Assembly: GCA_012934845.2 (NCBI GenBank) | Contig: WNNJ02000555.1 | Location: forward strand, 120,096 to 184,095 | Reading direction: 5' to 3' | Length of the DNA: 64,000 bases | Origin: Pomphorhynchus laevis | Taxonomy: Eukaryota > Acanthocephala > Palaeacanthocephala > Echinorhynchida > Pomphorhynchidae | Part shown: positions 43,660 through 55,429 of the stretch, piece by piece | How positions within the stretch are numbered: the first letter of the stretch is position 1 | Layout of the letters: every line of letters begins with the position of its first letter | Position numbers and translations under genes: made by a program | Notes under the pieces: generated by a model | Database searches by the model: none | What the model was told of the DNA's origin: nothing | What the model saw: the letters and a program-made list of their open reading frames with translations, nothing else

Positions 43660-45060
43660 AGCTGGAGTGGGATTTCTCATTACTAGTAGAAGCCAGTAGA
43701 GAGAAGGTTGCCCTTCCTACTTTCTGCGCCACCAGAAGAAGACACTTTCCCACCGGCAATATCCTTATTTCCCGTAGAGGCAATAGCCCAGCGAGTTAGA
43801 TATTTTCTTGCTAGATTAAGAGAAGCTAAACTCTGTTTAGGCCCAGGTCTATTTTTAGAGGTCGGGTTTTTATGGACTTCAACGTACTGAATGTGGTAGA
43901 TAGCCAAACTCCTCTGTCTTTTGTATCAGGTGAACAATGACTGATTGAAATATATCTTCAAAGACTTGCAGTCTTGCGTTTATAACTTTCAAAATCTCAC
44001 CATCTGTCATTCTGGGCACTTGAGAAATGAAGGCATCATCAAAGTCCGCCGGACAGGATGGTACACCCATGTGTGTTTGTTTGTAAGCCTTGAATACAAG
44101 GCACCTTCCTGACCAAGCCGGTTGCGGCCACTGAAATTTGAACACTGAGGGAAAACATTACATTTAACTCATGATCGTCTCAGCAGTTACACACTCCCGG
44201 ATGTCCGGAGACTGGAACAGTTTGAGGCCCAGCGCCCCCCCCACCACTGGTGACACCCGTTGAAGTTGGGGAAACGTAAGATCGTCGGCATTAATCATTG
44301 TGAATGATATAGTGTAACCAAGAAACGGATTAAATTTACTGTTAGTCAGGCATTGGGACTGGTCAGCGGTGGAGGAGTTGAAGGCCACCGGAAGTGGCTT
44401 TCTATTCTCCCCGATAATGGGTCGAACGTTGTTAACTTTAAACATATCCTCAAAATCTTTTAGATCATATTCCGTTAAGTAAGATGGAAAGTTCGATAAT
44501 TCCAGGGCAGCTTGTATAGGCTTATATGTCGTTGAACCATATTTTATGAGAAATTTTTCAAAATAATCGGAGTATTCAGGGTCAGATCAGGCGTACAAAA
44601 CGAAATTGTGATTCCAGACTAGAAAAATTTAACAGAATTGTATATAATTCTATCTTTATATAATTTAGAGAAATCTCTGAGAAAAAATCAATTAGATATC
44701 TTCTTTCAATGGGTTGCAGACAATTAAGAACCACCATATTGACTAATTTTGTCACGGGAACTTCCCGTGCCAAAATAATTAGTGCCTTCAAGCACATGAA
44801 GTTCCCCTTCTGTACTTGAAGCAAAATAATTAGGAAGATCTGCACTAACCTTGCTTTATTTAGTAGGAATTGCGCTAGAAAATAAGAGTTTTGTTGAATC
44901 TTTTGAAGCACCGCGCATGTTTTCGTTGCTGTATATTTTTTATTGTTTGCAATAATAAATAAATAAAGAATTTGTTAAATCATCAAAAATAAATGAATAC
45001 GTGAAAAAGTCAAAACATTCAGTTCAGTAGACAGTTAGCAAACAAAAAATCTTTCACCAA
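43660..45060 (-). pseudogene. LINE-J copy 2: ORF1 and leader, broken
   Basis: 44445-44164 reads MFKVNNVRPIIGENRKPLPV, KFNPFLGYTISFTMINADDL and FPQLQRVSPVV, the same block order as the better ORF1 at 48390-47971. The zinc-knuckle region is decayed: near 44145 SVFKFQWPQPAWSGRCLVFK is the remnant of the last knuckle and following segment. 43907-43683 is the basic C-terminal tail. Upstream to about 45060 is AT-rich leader. It probably abuts the 3' end of copy 3 near 45060. Confidence 0.6.
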
Positions 45061-45084
45061 TCTTCAGCGCCTTCCCAACTTTTA

Positions 45085-45158
45085 TGGCCTCAAATCCAAG
45101 GGGATCTGAGCCCCCAACCGATCCAACTCGCCGCCTTCCGACTGAACTACCCGGGGTC
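45085..45158 (-). repeat. tRNA-like sequence at the 3' end of LINE-J copy 3
   Basis: The minus strand reads GGGTAGTTCAGTCGGAAGGC, then a middle part, then GGGGGCTCAGATCCCC. This resembles a D-arm/A-box, and a T-arm with a seven-base loop (CTCAGAT) like a B-box. The same sequence ends the plus-strand copy at 50306-50376. I see no proper acceptor stem, so it is a tRNA-derived tail of the LINE, not a working tRNA. Confidence 0.55.
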
Positions 45159-46260
45159 TTTCACCCCCCGAAGAATCCAATCTGCACGGACTATGCTGGG
45201 TAAACGATATACGAGGAGTTTAAGAAACCTTAGCGTTTGCTCAGGGGGACGTTCTCTAGTAAAGAAGACAAATCCCGAGATAGCCCAGGTACCCCAAAAG
45301 CGTACCTGGGTTTTCCATTTCAATGACAGATGCTGAGTTCGTTTCAGGGCCCACCTAGCTTTCTTCAGGACACGTTTAAGTCTATCTAGGTCAGCTTTCG
45401 CCGACCAGTTCACCGTAACAGTGAACCCCAGGTATTTTACTCGACTTGTGAAGGTGGGGAGTGGTTCAAAGGCAAATATGGAGGAGAGCGCAAAGAGTGC
45501 TAATCTATTAAGTTTTTGCTTTGTAGCAGGGGTGCCATGAAATACCACCACCTGTGATTTAGCGGGGTTTAACAAAAGATTGGTTGGTGGAAGCTGGCCT
45601 TTTATCTTAAAAATAACCGGCTGATGTTAGAGACTTCGTCTTTACACCCGTGTCCAGTAAACAGGGCTGTGGTGTCATCTGCGTACACCACTAGACGTTG
45701 TTCGCATTTAAATGATTTAAATAGGTTAATAGAGGCAGCGATGTACAAGATAGAGAAAGTGGGGAACCTTAAGGTATAATCGTAATTGGATAGAACTGAC
45801 GGGCATCAGGGTCATCTTCATAATAAAATCACTTGGTGTACAGCAGATCTCCACCCTGTTTCAATTCTCGCAGGCAACCCAAGGGACCTGAGAAAAGAGA
45901 TCACAAAAGGAATGGAGATGCGGTCAAATGCAGCAGAAAAACCAAGGAAAACAGCCACAACTAGATGATGGCTATTATCCCGACAAAACTGCTCCACCTC
46001 ACAAACTGTGAATGTACCGAGCGACCTTTGACGAACCAATGAAAATCTGGGGGATCATATTATACCTAATTAAATGGTCGAGGATTTTACGCGCAAGCGC
46101 TTTTTCGTAAATCGACACGAGGGCATTTTGAATCGAAATGGGTCGCAGATCTTTAGGACATGAGCATAATTTTTTCTTAGGTATAAAATCTCTCTTACTT
46201 ATATTGATGCTTGCAACTTCGGGTGGGGAGGCTAAAAGCATTGTAACGGCCACCTCTCCT
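45147..46260 (-). pseudogene. LINE-J copy 3: reverse transcriptase, broken
   Basis: From 46253: LRPISIQNALVSIYEKALAR (RT motif), then 46039 FTVCEVEQFCRDNSHHLVVA, VFLGFSAAFDRISIPFVISF (motif A, FSAAFD) and RSLGLPARI. Near 45780-45690 come fragments of GVPQGSPLSP and VVYADDTTALFTG (catalytic YADD). 45575-45147 then gives LLNPAKSQVVVFHG, VKYLGFTVTVNWSAKADLDR and WGTWAISGFVFF. Frame shifts break it at least three times. The domain order fits Jockey-like LINEs. Confidence 0.75.
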
Positions 46261-46403
46261 CTCTGGTTGGCTGTCAGAAGCTGACATACCCCAGAAGAAA
46301 GTGGAGCGACAGATTTGGAGGTGCCCGGAAGTGGACCCTGGGAGTTTACGATATCTGTAACAGATAAATCCCTACTCCTGAAGTTACCCTAGGGCGGGAT
46401 TGG

Positions 46404-47540
46404 TTAAGGTGATTGAGTGGCTCCATAGTTGTGTAAGCCTAGTGACTCCTCCAAAACTTTTTCAAGGCCTATATTACCTATCCAACCAAATGCCCTTTCC
46501 TCCCAACAAACAAATATATCCTTCTTGAAAATCTTCCAAAAGGAAGACTGAGAAGTGTTAAGACGAGCAATACTCGCCCTTTCCCTACTCAGCTGGAACC
46601 TATATCTAGTGCTCCAGTATTTAGTCGAGATGGCCTGTTTGGTGGAAGCAGAGATATTAGGAAAGTTCAGCAATTTTGCTAGGACCTTGAGTTTTGTCGG
46701 AGTGGGATTGTATATGCGACTTCTATAGGTAGTCGATTGAATCGCGGTAGCTTGCGAAATTTGGTCTGTATTAAATTCGGTACGACTCTCATTTCCTATT
46801 CTGGGAAAGAGTCGGATAGCCATCTGGAAGAAGTCAACTCTGATCGGATCAAAGTGAAACCATCCTTCGAAGCAACGTATCTTTCTCAATTCTCCAACGA
46901 ATTAGGTCATGAGAGGTGGACAGTTGTTGGCGCGACTGCTCCGTACAGAGGGGTTTAAGCAACCACTCGTGTGAAGCAGTAAAATGTCGAAGATTGAATT
47001 TGTTGATGTGCAATGAAAGGTATGGGAAGGTGGTTTGTGAATAAGATAACCGTTCCTAGCTGTGCGAAGTGCTGCGTTGATCCAACAACCACTTCTGTCG
47101 TTGAAGTCCCCAAGTATCATGCCATAGCCACTGTCAATAATACTATCCAGGTCACTGTTCTTGTGAATCTTCCATGGACCTATGTAGACATTGACTAGAT
47201 TGAGGCGTTTACCGTTTTTACAGAGTGAAACTACTAGACAAGATATGGCTGGACACGAGTAATTTAATAAGAGCGAGGACCTTAATTAGCATTTTACTAA
47301 GGTCACAGTCCTTGAGATGAAGAGAAGTAAGGTGGGGTTATGCACGGAGTATAGTGGGAACATATATGCTTTGGGATAAATCGAGTAATGTCCCGGGGGA
47401 GATGGATAGCTCGCGTCTCCAGAAAGACTATAACATCTGCGTATTTACCGGATAGAAGTCTAAGGGGCAGAAGCACCTCTCGAATTCCATAGAAGGGTAT
47501 TCGGTGATAAAGGCTCACGAGTACTCTGCATTGTGATGGA
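46404..47540 (-). pseudogene. LINE-J copy 3: endonuclease and linker, broken
   Basis: 47518-47303 reads REVLLPLRLLSGKYADVIVF, LPRDITRFIPKHICSHYTPC and ITPPYFSSSQGL. After a frame change 47120 reads MILGDFNDRSGCWINAALRT (catalytic Asp) and LIHKPPSHTFHCTSTNSIFD. 46889-46404 is the linker (HFDPIRVDFFQMAIRLFPRI, SRYRFQLSRERASIARLN in part). Together these form an APE nuclease and the spacer to the RT. Confidence 0.7.
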
Positions 47541-47544
47541 TTAG

Positions 47545-48400
47545 TTGGATAGGGGGATTGCCTACCTTGACAGAGCTAGGTGCAGGAACGTCACCCTTTT
47601 CACCACTAGCCCCATCCAGGGTAGGTACTTGCCCCAGTGCAAAATCTTCATTTCCCCTCTTAGCCTTTGGTAGTTTTCCAATCTTGATTGGGGGGGACTA
47701 GATGGGCCGACCCCCCCCCATTTTTTTCAAAACTGGCGTAACTGTTGAGGCCGGTAATACTGGATTCGGATATTCACCCCCGATTGCCATAAGTATAAAG
47801 CTCTCAAGCCTCTTATACGAGGTATCAATTTTCTTGTCAACCATAAGTGATATTTCTGAATCACTCATCCTCTTAGCAACGGAAGCAATAGAAAATGGTG
47901 CAGCCGATTTGTACTTTGAAGGCTTAATAAAAGCTTTATTGTAGGCTTTGAACGTAGGACGTGCCCTGCACTAGGCCGGATGGCTCTTTTCACAGTTGGT
48001 GCAGGACGGAGGGACCTTGCAGTAGTCGGTAGAATTAATCGCCAGGCAAGACGAAGAGCCACACATTCCACATGTGTCCGTCCCACAGCAGCTGGACGTC
48101 CAGTGTCCCTGTTTGTGACATCGGCTGCAGTGGGGGTATTTGTACTCATCAATATAAATGATAGTAAAGTTCAGATTGAATCCCATAAAAGGGTTTGAAC
48201 TGGCTTTCGACAACAGCTGCGCACGATCAATGGGTGCGAAACAGAACCCTACCTGGATAGGGTTGCCATCCCTACCCAGGATTTGGCGCAGATTGAAAAT
48301 CCCAAATTGATTCGTCAAAGCTTTTTTATCATCCTCATCCAATGATAAGGGCAAATTATTAATTTTAAGGAGGCATTTATCGATTTGCAAATAAGCTCTC
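47545..48400 (-). pseudogene. LINE-J copy 3: ORF1 with zinc knuckles
   Basis: This is the best copy of this ORF1. 48390-47971 is open for 139 residues: MQIDKCLLKINNLPLSLDED, LRQILGRDGNPIQVGFCFAP and PFMGFNLNFTIIYIDEYKYP. CCHC-type knuckles then follow: CSRCHKQGHWTSSC, CGMCGSSSC and CTNCEKSHPA. After a frame break the protein goes on to 47545 as a basic tail. ORF1 proteins of Jockey-like LINEs coat the element RNA through such knuckles. Confidence 0.72.
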
Positions 48401-48489
48401 CTTGATCCGAGTGAAGTTTGTTAAAATAATCTATGTAAGCATTCACGATGTCAACTGAGATAAAATATATATTCAATTCACCTGCTTCA

Positions 48490-50376
48490 TAAGATGTGGT
48501 TGTTGAAACCCATCTGTACTAAGCAGTCGCGTCGAAAACAGACCACATCTCATGATCTAATTCGTTAACGGATGGAAGAAGATACGTTGATTAGTAGGAG
48601 GTTTCACATTGACCCCATCAGAGTGGTTTTCTTTCAGGCAGCTATCCAACTCCCCCAGAATTGGTAATGAAAGTTTAACCAACTTTAATTCCTACCACTC
48701 ATCGCAAGCTACCGTGTTTCTTTCGACATCCTATAAAGGTCATATATACTATCACACTCCAACAAAACTCAAGGTACTAGCTAAAATGCGACACCTCCCA
48801 AATCTCTCTGTTTCCGCCAGACAGGTCCTCTCGAATAAATATTGAAGCACTAGATACAGGTTCCAGTTAAGTATGGATAAGGCGAGCATTTCTTGCCTTA
48901 ACCCTTCTCGGTCGTCCTTTTGGAAGATATTTAAAAGTGAGAAGTTTGTCTGCTGGAAGACGAGACCATTGGGTTGGATCGGTAGCATAGGCCTTGACAA
49001 AGTTTTGGAGGAGTCACACTATCCCTACATAATTATGGAGCCACTCTATCTCCTCAATCAATCTTGTCTTGGACCGACTTCAGGAGCAGGGACTTATCTG
49101 TCACACATATCCTAAACTCCTGGAGGCCACTTCCAGGCACCTCCAAATATCACGCGCCACTCACCACTCAAGTCTGTCAGCTTTTGACAGACAGTCAGAG
49201 AAAGGAGTTCGCCATCATTGTGCTACTAGCCTCCCCGTCCGATGTTGCTGGCATTTGTATCAGCCGTCGTGTCTTTATGCCGTAAAAGAAATCGATTTTA
49301 TGTCCTACAGATCTGCGGTCTATCTCGATTCAAAACTCCCTCATCTCTATTTATGAAAAAGCGCTTGCGCGTAAAATTCGCGACCATCTGTGTAGGCGAA
49401 ATTTAATCATATTAGTTTTTCATTGGTACGTAAAAGATCGTTTACAGCAATCAGTGAAGTATACCAGTTTTGTCAAGACAACAGTCATCAGCTTGATGTG
49501 GCTGTTTTTCTTAACTTTTCCACTGCATTTGATCCCATTTCAATTCCTTTTGTTATCTCTTCTCTCAGGACCTTTGGGTTACCTGCAAGAATTGTTTACA
49601 GGGTGGAAAAATTGTTATATACCAAGTTATTCTTCCGTGAAGACGACCCTCATGCACGTCAGTTCTTATCTATTACAGGTGTGCCTCAAGGTTCCCCACT
49701 TTCTCCAATCTTGTATCTTGCTCTCTCTATTGAACTTTAGAAAAACTTTAATGCGACCAGTATCTATTGGTATACGCTGATGATAACACAGCCCTGTTCT
49801 CTGGACGTAGGTGCAAAGATGTAATCTCTGACATCAGCCGTTTCTTTTTAAGATTAAAAGATCAGTTACCAATATCCAATCTTATTTTTAACTCCTCCAA
49901 ATCGCAGGTGGTTGTCTTTCATGTTGCTCCTGCAACAAAGAAAAATATAAAAAGACTAGCAATCATCTCTTTCTTCCATATTGACTAATCAACCATTCCA
50001 TACCTTTACAAGTCGAGTAAAATACCTGAGTTCACCATTACGGTGAACTGGTCAGCTTTCGCTGACATGGATAAACTCAAACGTATTCTGAATAGAGCAT
50101 GGTGGGCCCTGAAAACGGGCTAAGCATCTGTCATTAAATGAGAAAACTCAAGTGCGCCTCTGGGGTACTTGGGCTATCTCGGGATTAGTCTTATTTTCAA
50201 CAGTTTGTCCCCCAGAGCAAATACTAAGGTTTCTCATGCTCCTCATCTTGCGATTACCGATCATAGTCCGCCTCGATTCGAATCTTCAGGGGGAGGGTGA
50301 AAGACCCCGTGTGGTACAGTCAGAGAGCGGCGTGTTGGATTGGCTGTAGGGCTCAGATCCCGCTTGACCTGAGGCC
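48490..50376 (+). pseudogene. LINE-J copy 4 (plus strand): linker and RT, 5'-truncated
   Basis: Plus strand. The linker (48540-49050) includes RRFHIDPIRVVFFQAAIQLP and FWKIFKSEKFVCWKTRPLGW. The RT includes VFLNFSTAFDPISIPFVISS (motif A), FLSITGVPQGSPLSPILYLA (motif B), MVYADDNTALFSGRRC (catalytic YADD), LIFNSSKSQVVVFH and WGTWAISGLVLF. The endonuclease is mostly missing. It faces copy 3 in inverted orientation. Its 3' end carries the tRNA-like tail. Several frame shifts. Confidence 0.75.
50306..50376 (+). repeat. tRNA-like sequence at the 3' end of LINE-J copy 4
   Basis: GTGTGGTACAGTCAGAGAGC then a middle part then GTAGGGCTCAGATCCCGC, the counterpart of 45085-45158. The T-arm-like GGG-CTCAGAT-CCC is conserved between the two copies even though they have diverged elsewhere. 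Confidence 0.55.
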
Positions 50377-50439
50377 GTGACAATATCGTAAAGACTAAAC
50401 ATTTTGATTTCCTTATCGATCTTGAACTGTTGTTTTTTA

Positions 50440-52020
50440 AGTGTCTTTTTTAGTTATTTTTAGTGATTGTTAAGTTATTTTAGAAATTCCTTATTATTAT
50501 GCTCGATGACGCTATCGCAAATTTTTGTATATTTACATTGGGAGCGCCTTAAATTTTTACGTTTCACCATTGTTAAGGATGTTTCACCGACATATTGTTT
50601 ACCGCAGATGCCACAGGTTTTTAGATATAAAATTGATCTGCTCTTACAGGTTGATTCATTGCCGACTTCGAAATTTTGTTGGTGACTGTAATGTGATAAA
50701 CATTGGTATTACGCATTACCCTCCATGTTGCGAATCTTTTGTCGTTGCACTGTTTCGATGATTTTAGGTTTATTCTTCGATTGAGCAGTTCCTGAACGTA
50801 ATGTTCACACGTGCGTATGTCTCAACCAAATGTTCCAAGTCGAGAATGATGTGGTATCAAAATTGATATATGCGGTTCTTGCTTTTGACTCTTTCTGAGC
50901 AAGAGTTCACGGATAATCTCCTTTCCATATTGATTTGTTTTACAATGGTAGAGTGTCTGTAGCCACGTTGTAACAGCGAATTGGTTAGCAATTCAACGTT
51001 TGTTTCAAAGTCCGCTGCATCAGAACAGATTCGTTTAATTCGCGATGCTTAATTGTAAATGACGCGTTTTTTGATACTTTGAGGATGATGGCTGTGCGAA
51101 TGAAGATACATTGATGTCGAACTTTATTTGCGATATGGATTCGTTTTTAATTTGGCGTTGATATCTATGCATTTTTCATGGCTAAAAATTCTATGATTGT
51201 ACCTGATTTAAAATTCAGAATCAGCGTGTTTAACTGATTAAAATCTCTTTGAAACAATTCGAGTGATTCTTGGTCATCAGGCCCATATAAAGAAAATGTC
51301 GTCAATATATCGTGTATAAAGTAGATGTTTACATTGCGATCTATTGATTCATTCTCTTTCGATTTCATGCATGTATATTATTGCATACTCAGGTGCCATA
51401 TGTGTGCCCATTGATGTACCCTGAGTTTGTTTATAGAACCGTTTTTGACATCACAGAGGTTATTTTATTCAAAACTATACTGGCTGATTCAAGTATAAAT
51501 TTGCGTTCTTTTTTGTTTGTATATTGATTTTGTAAAAGAGTATTGAGAGTCAATATGCCTTCTCTGTTTTGGATATTTGTATACAGGCAAGATACGTCAG
51601 CAGTAACAAGAATGAAGTTGCTTTTAATTTCGTTTTTTATCGTTGTTAATTTTGTTAATAAAGTCACAACTGTTAGAAATGATGACGATACCTTCCGGAA
51701 TAGTGGACATAATAAACGATGGACATATCGGGATAATTTCTCCATAGGTTTTCCTCTACAGTTACAATGGGTCACTCACTTACGACCTAGTTAGTTTGTG
51801 TATTTTTGGTACATGCAGAAACTACCGAATTTAGTCCCTATACTATATATATTATGGGTATATATATGTATATTATGTATATATATTATAATATATATTA
51901 TATATTATATACATATATAATATATGAATATAAAATGTTACATTGGGTCTACCAACGTACGACATACTTGGTTTGTGTATTTTTGGTAGCATGCAGAAAC
52001 TAACAAATTTAGTCCCTATG
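50440..52020 (-). mobile_element. Canonical Penelope-like element fragment (RT then GIY-YIG), broken
   Basis: Minus strand. It opens near 52010 with a CMLPKIHKPSMSYVGRP block. RT follows with LVTADVSCLYTNIQNREGIL (motif A), a decayed YIDD block and a region rich in NFKSG. Then, 3' of the RT, comes the GIY-YIG core: ILYLKTCGICGKQYVGETSL (about 50640-50560), followed by KICDSVIEHN. This order, RT first and nuclease last, is that of Penelope/Poseidon/Neptune elements and opposite to the Naiad copies. It is old and has several breaks. Confidence 0.7.
51768..52020. repeat. Direct duplication flanking a TA-rich microsatellite
   Basis: The words TTTGTGTATTTTTGGTA(G)CATGCAGAAACTA and TTTAGTCCCTA occur at 51795-51840 and again at 51970-52018, either side of about 85 bp of TATATTATATA-type sequence. 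Both copies encode the same PLE RT block (minus strand). So part of the PLE is duplicated around a microsatellite. Confidence 0.6.
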
Positions 52021-52400
52021 TATCACTATGTTTTCCAAATAAAAAACAAACACCGGGCAGCATTCTATATATCCTCATCAAGCGAAGAAATATAACCGAA
52101 ATATTCTCGCAATATTCAAAGTCGCTACGTATGCCCAGTCATCCTATGTGTGAGAACAAACTTCAACAACGGTATACACGTTTCGCACTAACGGAGCTCT
52201 TCAATAACGTTACTTCAATAATCATCCATAGGCATCCTCACACACGCTTAAACAGTGTTTAAAGCTCGAAAACAGAACTCTCCTTAATCTGAATCATCAG
52301 AAGGAATTTAGCATAAGCTCTGTTCATGGCAGCGCGTACTGCAGATTAACTATACAATAGGCACTCAATTCCTTTGCTCGGTAATACCGAGCAATACCGA
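52021..52400. other. No recognised feature
   Basis: Mixed-composition sequence without coding blocks. It may be a diverged flank of the array, since the words CGAGCAATACCGATT near 52390 recur in the beta units downstream. Confidence 0.4.
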
Positions 52401-54489
52401 TTGAATTCCAAAAGATCATGTGAGAAAGCAAGCAACTACAGCAAGTAAATTTTCTGCTGAATAAAATTAGGACGGTCCGGAAAGCACATGGTTAGTTTAA
52501 AGAGGCTATGCCCATGCTACCACGTTAGCAAATTCTCATAAATGCCTTTTTAATATATCACAAGGCAGCCGAAACTACTGATGGTGGTTCACCCTACTGA
52601 TGAGTGCTGCCGGCTACCATCAGCTCATCTAGGAGTGATAAGGAAGTCTGCTCTACTTGTAATCGAATTCCGGTTTTTGGCAACATCTACGATTATGAAA
52701 CTGAAGCTTATTAGCTCCCGGAGCACAGTTTAACACATTCAGATATAAAATTATAAAAATGTATCCTCCAAAGTATCCTGTGAGAAAGCAAGCAACGACA
52801 GCAAGTACATTTTCTGCTGAATAAAATAAGGATGGTCCGGAAAGCACATGGTAAGTTTAAAGAGGCTGTGCCTATGCTACCACGTTAGCAAATTATCGGA
52901 AATGCCCTTTTTAATATATCACAAGGCAGCCGAAACGTTTGGTCGTAGTTCACCCTACTGACGAGTGCTGCCGGCTACCATCAGCTCGTCTAGGAGTGAT
53001 AAGGAAGTCTGCTCTACTTGTAATCAAACTCCGGTTTTTGGCAACATCTACGATTATGAAACTGAAGCTTATTAGCTCCCGGAGCACAGTTTAACACAGT
53101 CAGATATAAAATTATAAAAATGTATCTTCCAAAGCATCATATGAGAAAGCACGCAACGACAGCAAGTAAATTTCCTGCCGAATAAAATTAGGATGGTCCG
53201 GAAAGCACATGGTTAGTTTAAAGAGGCTATGTCCATGCTTCCACGTTAGCAATTTCTCGGAAATGACTTTTTTATATATCACAAGGCAGCCGAAACGACT
53301 GATGGTAGTTCAACTACTGATAAGTGCTGCCAGCTACCATCAGCTCGTCTAGGAGTGATAAGGAAGTCTGCTCTACTAGATATCGAACTTTTGTTTTTGG
53401 CAACATTTACGATTATGAAACTAAAGCCTATTAGCTCCCGGAGCACAGTTTAACACAGTCAGATATAAAATTATAAAAATTTATCCTCCAAAAGATCCTG
53501 TGAGCAGGCAACGACAACAAGTAACTTTCCAGCCGAATAAAATTAGGGTGGTCCGAAAAGCACATAGTTAGTTTAAAGTGGCTGTGCCCACGCTTCCACG
53601 TTAGCAAATTCTCATAAATGCCTTTTTAATATATCACAAGGCAGCCGAAACTACTGATGTTAGTTCACCCTACTAATGAGTGCTGCCGGCTACCATCAGC
53701 TCATCTAGGAGTGATAAGGAAGTCTGCTCTACTTGTAATCGAATTCCGGTTTTTGGCAGCATCTACGATTATGAAACTGAAGCTTATTAGCTCCCGAAGC
53801 ACAGTTTAACACAATCTGATATAAATATTATAAAAATGTATCCTTCAAAGGATCCTGTGAGAAAGCAAGCAACGACAGCAAGTAAAATTCCTGCCGAATA
53901 AAATTAGGATGGTCCGGAAAGCACATGGTTAGTTTAAAGAGGCTATGCCCATGCTACCACGTTAGCAAATTCTCGGAAATGCCTATTTAATATATCACAA
54001 GGCAGCCGAAACGACTGATGGTAGTTCACACTACTGATGAGTGCTGCCGGCTACCATCAGCTCGTCTAGGAGTGATAAGGAAGTCTGCTCTACTTGTAAT
54101 CGAACTCCGGTTTTTGGCAACATCTACGATTATGAAACTGAAGCTTATTAGCTCCCGGAGCACATTTTAACACAGTCAGATATAAAATTATAAAAATGTA
54201 TCTTGTAAAGCATCATGTGAGAAAGCACGCAACGACAGCAAGTAAATTTCATGCCGAATAAAATTAGGATGGTCCGGAAAGCACATGGTTAGTTTAAAGA
54301 AACTATGTCCATGCTACCACGTTAGCAAATTCTCAGAAATGCCTTTTTAATATATCACAAGGCAGCCGAAACTACTAATGGTAGTTCACCCTACTGATGA
54401 GTGCTGCCGGCTACCATAAGCTCGTCTAAACGTGATAAGGAAGTCTGCTCTGCATGTAATCAAACTCCGGTTTTTTGGCAACATCTACG

Positions 54490-54493
<4 letters not shown>
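52400..54493 (+). repeat. Tandem array alpha, six ~360-bp hammerhead-bearing units
   Basis: Units start at about 52419, 52780, 53141, 53503, 53857 and 54218 (TGAGAAAGCAAGCAACGACAGC). Spacing is 354-362 bp. Units differ from each other by roughly 5-10%. Each contains GGCAGCCGAAAC ... CTGATGA ... CTACCATCAGCTCGTCTAGG. The last unit is cut at 54493 (CATCTACGATTA) by an (AT)n run. No ORF spans units. I read it as a satellite-like or retrozyme-like array. Confidence 0.8.
54001..54074 (+). ncRNA. Hammerhead-like core of an alpha unit (others at 52564-52638, 52925-52999, 53285-53358, 53640-53713, 54361-54434)
   Basis: Order: GGCAGCC-GAAA (stem II, box), CGA-CUGAUGGUAG (stem III, helix IV), UUCACACUA (stem I), CUGAUGA, G(U)GCUGCC (stem II), CUACCAUCAG (helix IV), UCGU-C (stem III, GUC site), UAGGAGUGA (stem I). 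Stem II is 7 bp, helix IV is 10 bp, stem III is 4 bp. Stem I in sister units with UUCACCCUA is UAGG/CCUA plus GUGA/UCAC. Some units have lost one partner, so not all can be active. Confidence 0.6.

Positions 54494-54559
<66 letters not shown>
54494..54559. repeat. (AT)n microsatellite, left boundary of array beta
   Basis: About 33 AT dinucleotides with no interruption, between the last alpha unit and the first beta unit. Confidence 0.95.
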
Positions 54560-54561
<2 letters not shown>

Positions 54562-55429
54562 TGTTTGAATCGAGCATATTCTTAAGCCTGCAAACTTTCG
54601 TCACTCCTAGACGGTCATGTGATAGCCGGCAGCCATCGTCAGTAAGATGAACTATCACACGCCGTTTTGGCTGCCTCTGTGACATTGTGAAAATGCATTT
54701 CCGACATCTAGCTATAATTGTAGGTGGCGTGAGCTCTTAAATCCTACAATTTCCAATGCAGACCATCATTAACAACCAGAAAAACCAAACTTTCGGATGC
54801 TTGACTGTAAGAAACCGAGATTGAGTGGATCGATTCTTTCTATGTAATAAGAGTTTCATTTGAATCGGTATTGCTCGAGATTGCGATTAGCAATTCTTTC
54901 CATATGTTTGTATAAGTGTTTGAATCGAGCATATTCTTAAGCCTGCAAACTTTCGTCACTCCTAGACGGTCATGTGATAGCCGGCAGCCATCGTCAGTAA
55001 GATGAACTATCACACGCCGTTTCGGCTGCCTCTGTGACATTGTGAAAATGCATTTCCGACATCTAGCTTAAATTGTAGGTGGCGTGAGCTCTTAAATCCT
55101 ACAATTTGCAATGCAGACCATCATTAACAACCAGAGGATCAAACTTTCGGATGCTTGACTGTAAGAAACCGAGATTGAGTGGATCGATTCTTTCTATGTA
55201 ATAAGAGTTTAATTTGAATCGGTATTGCTCGAGATTGCGATTAGCAATTCTTTCCATATGTTTGTATAAGTGTTTGAATCGAGCATATTCTTAAGCCTGC
55301 AAACTTTCGTCACTCCTAGACGGTCATGTGATAGCCGGCAGCCATCGTCAGTAAGATGAACTATCACACACCGTTTCGGCTGCCTCTGTGACATTGTGAA
55401 AATGCATTTCTGACATCTAGCTTTAATTC
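54560..55429 (-). repeat. Tandem array beta, inverted arm (three minus-strand units)
   Basis: Three units of 349-369 bp reading on the minus strand. At 55429 the orientation flips to the plus strand (…ATCTAGCTTTAATT then CAAACACTTATACAAAC…). The unit carries the same GGCAGCC-GAAAC/CTGACGA/GGCTGCC layout as array alpha, with different helix sequences. In the leftmost unit the GAAA box has become AAAA. Confidence 0.8.

Noticed and set aside
45085-45158. Functional tRNA gene
   Set aside because: D-arm and T-arm likeness only; there is no convincing acceptor or anticodon stem, and it is part of a LINE tail.
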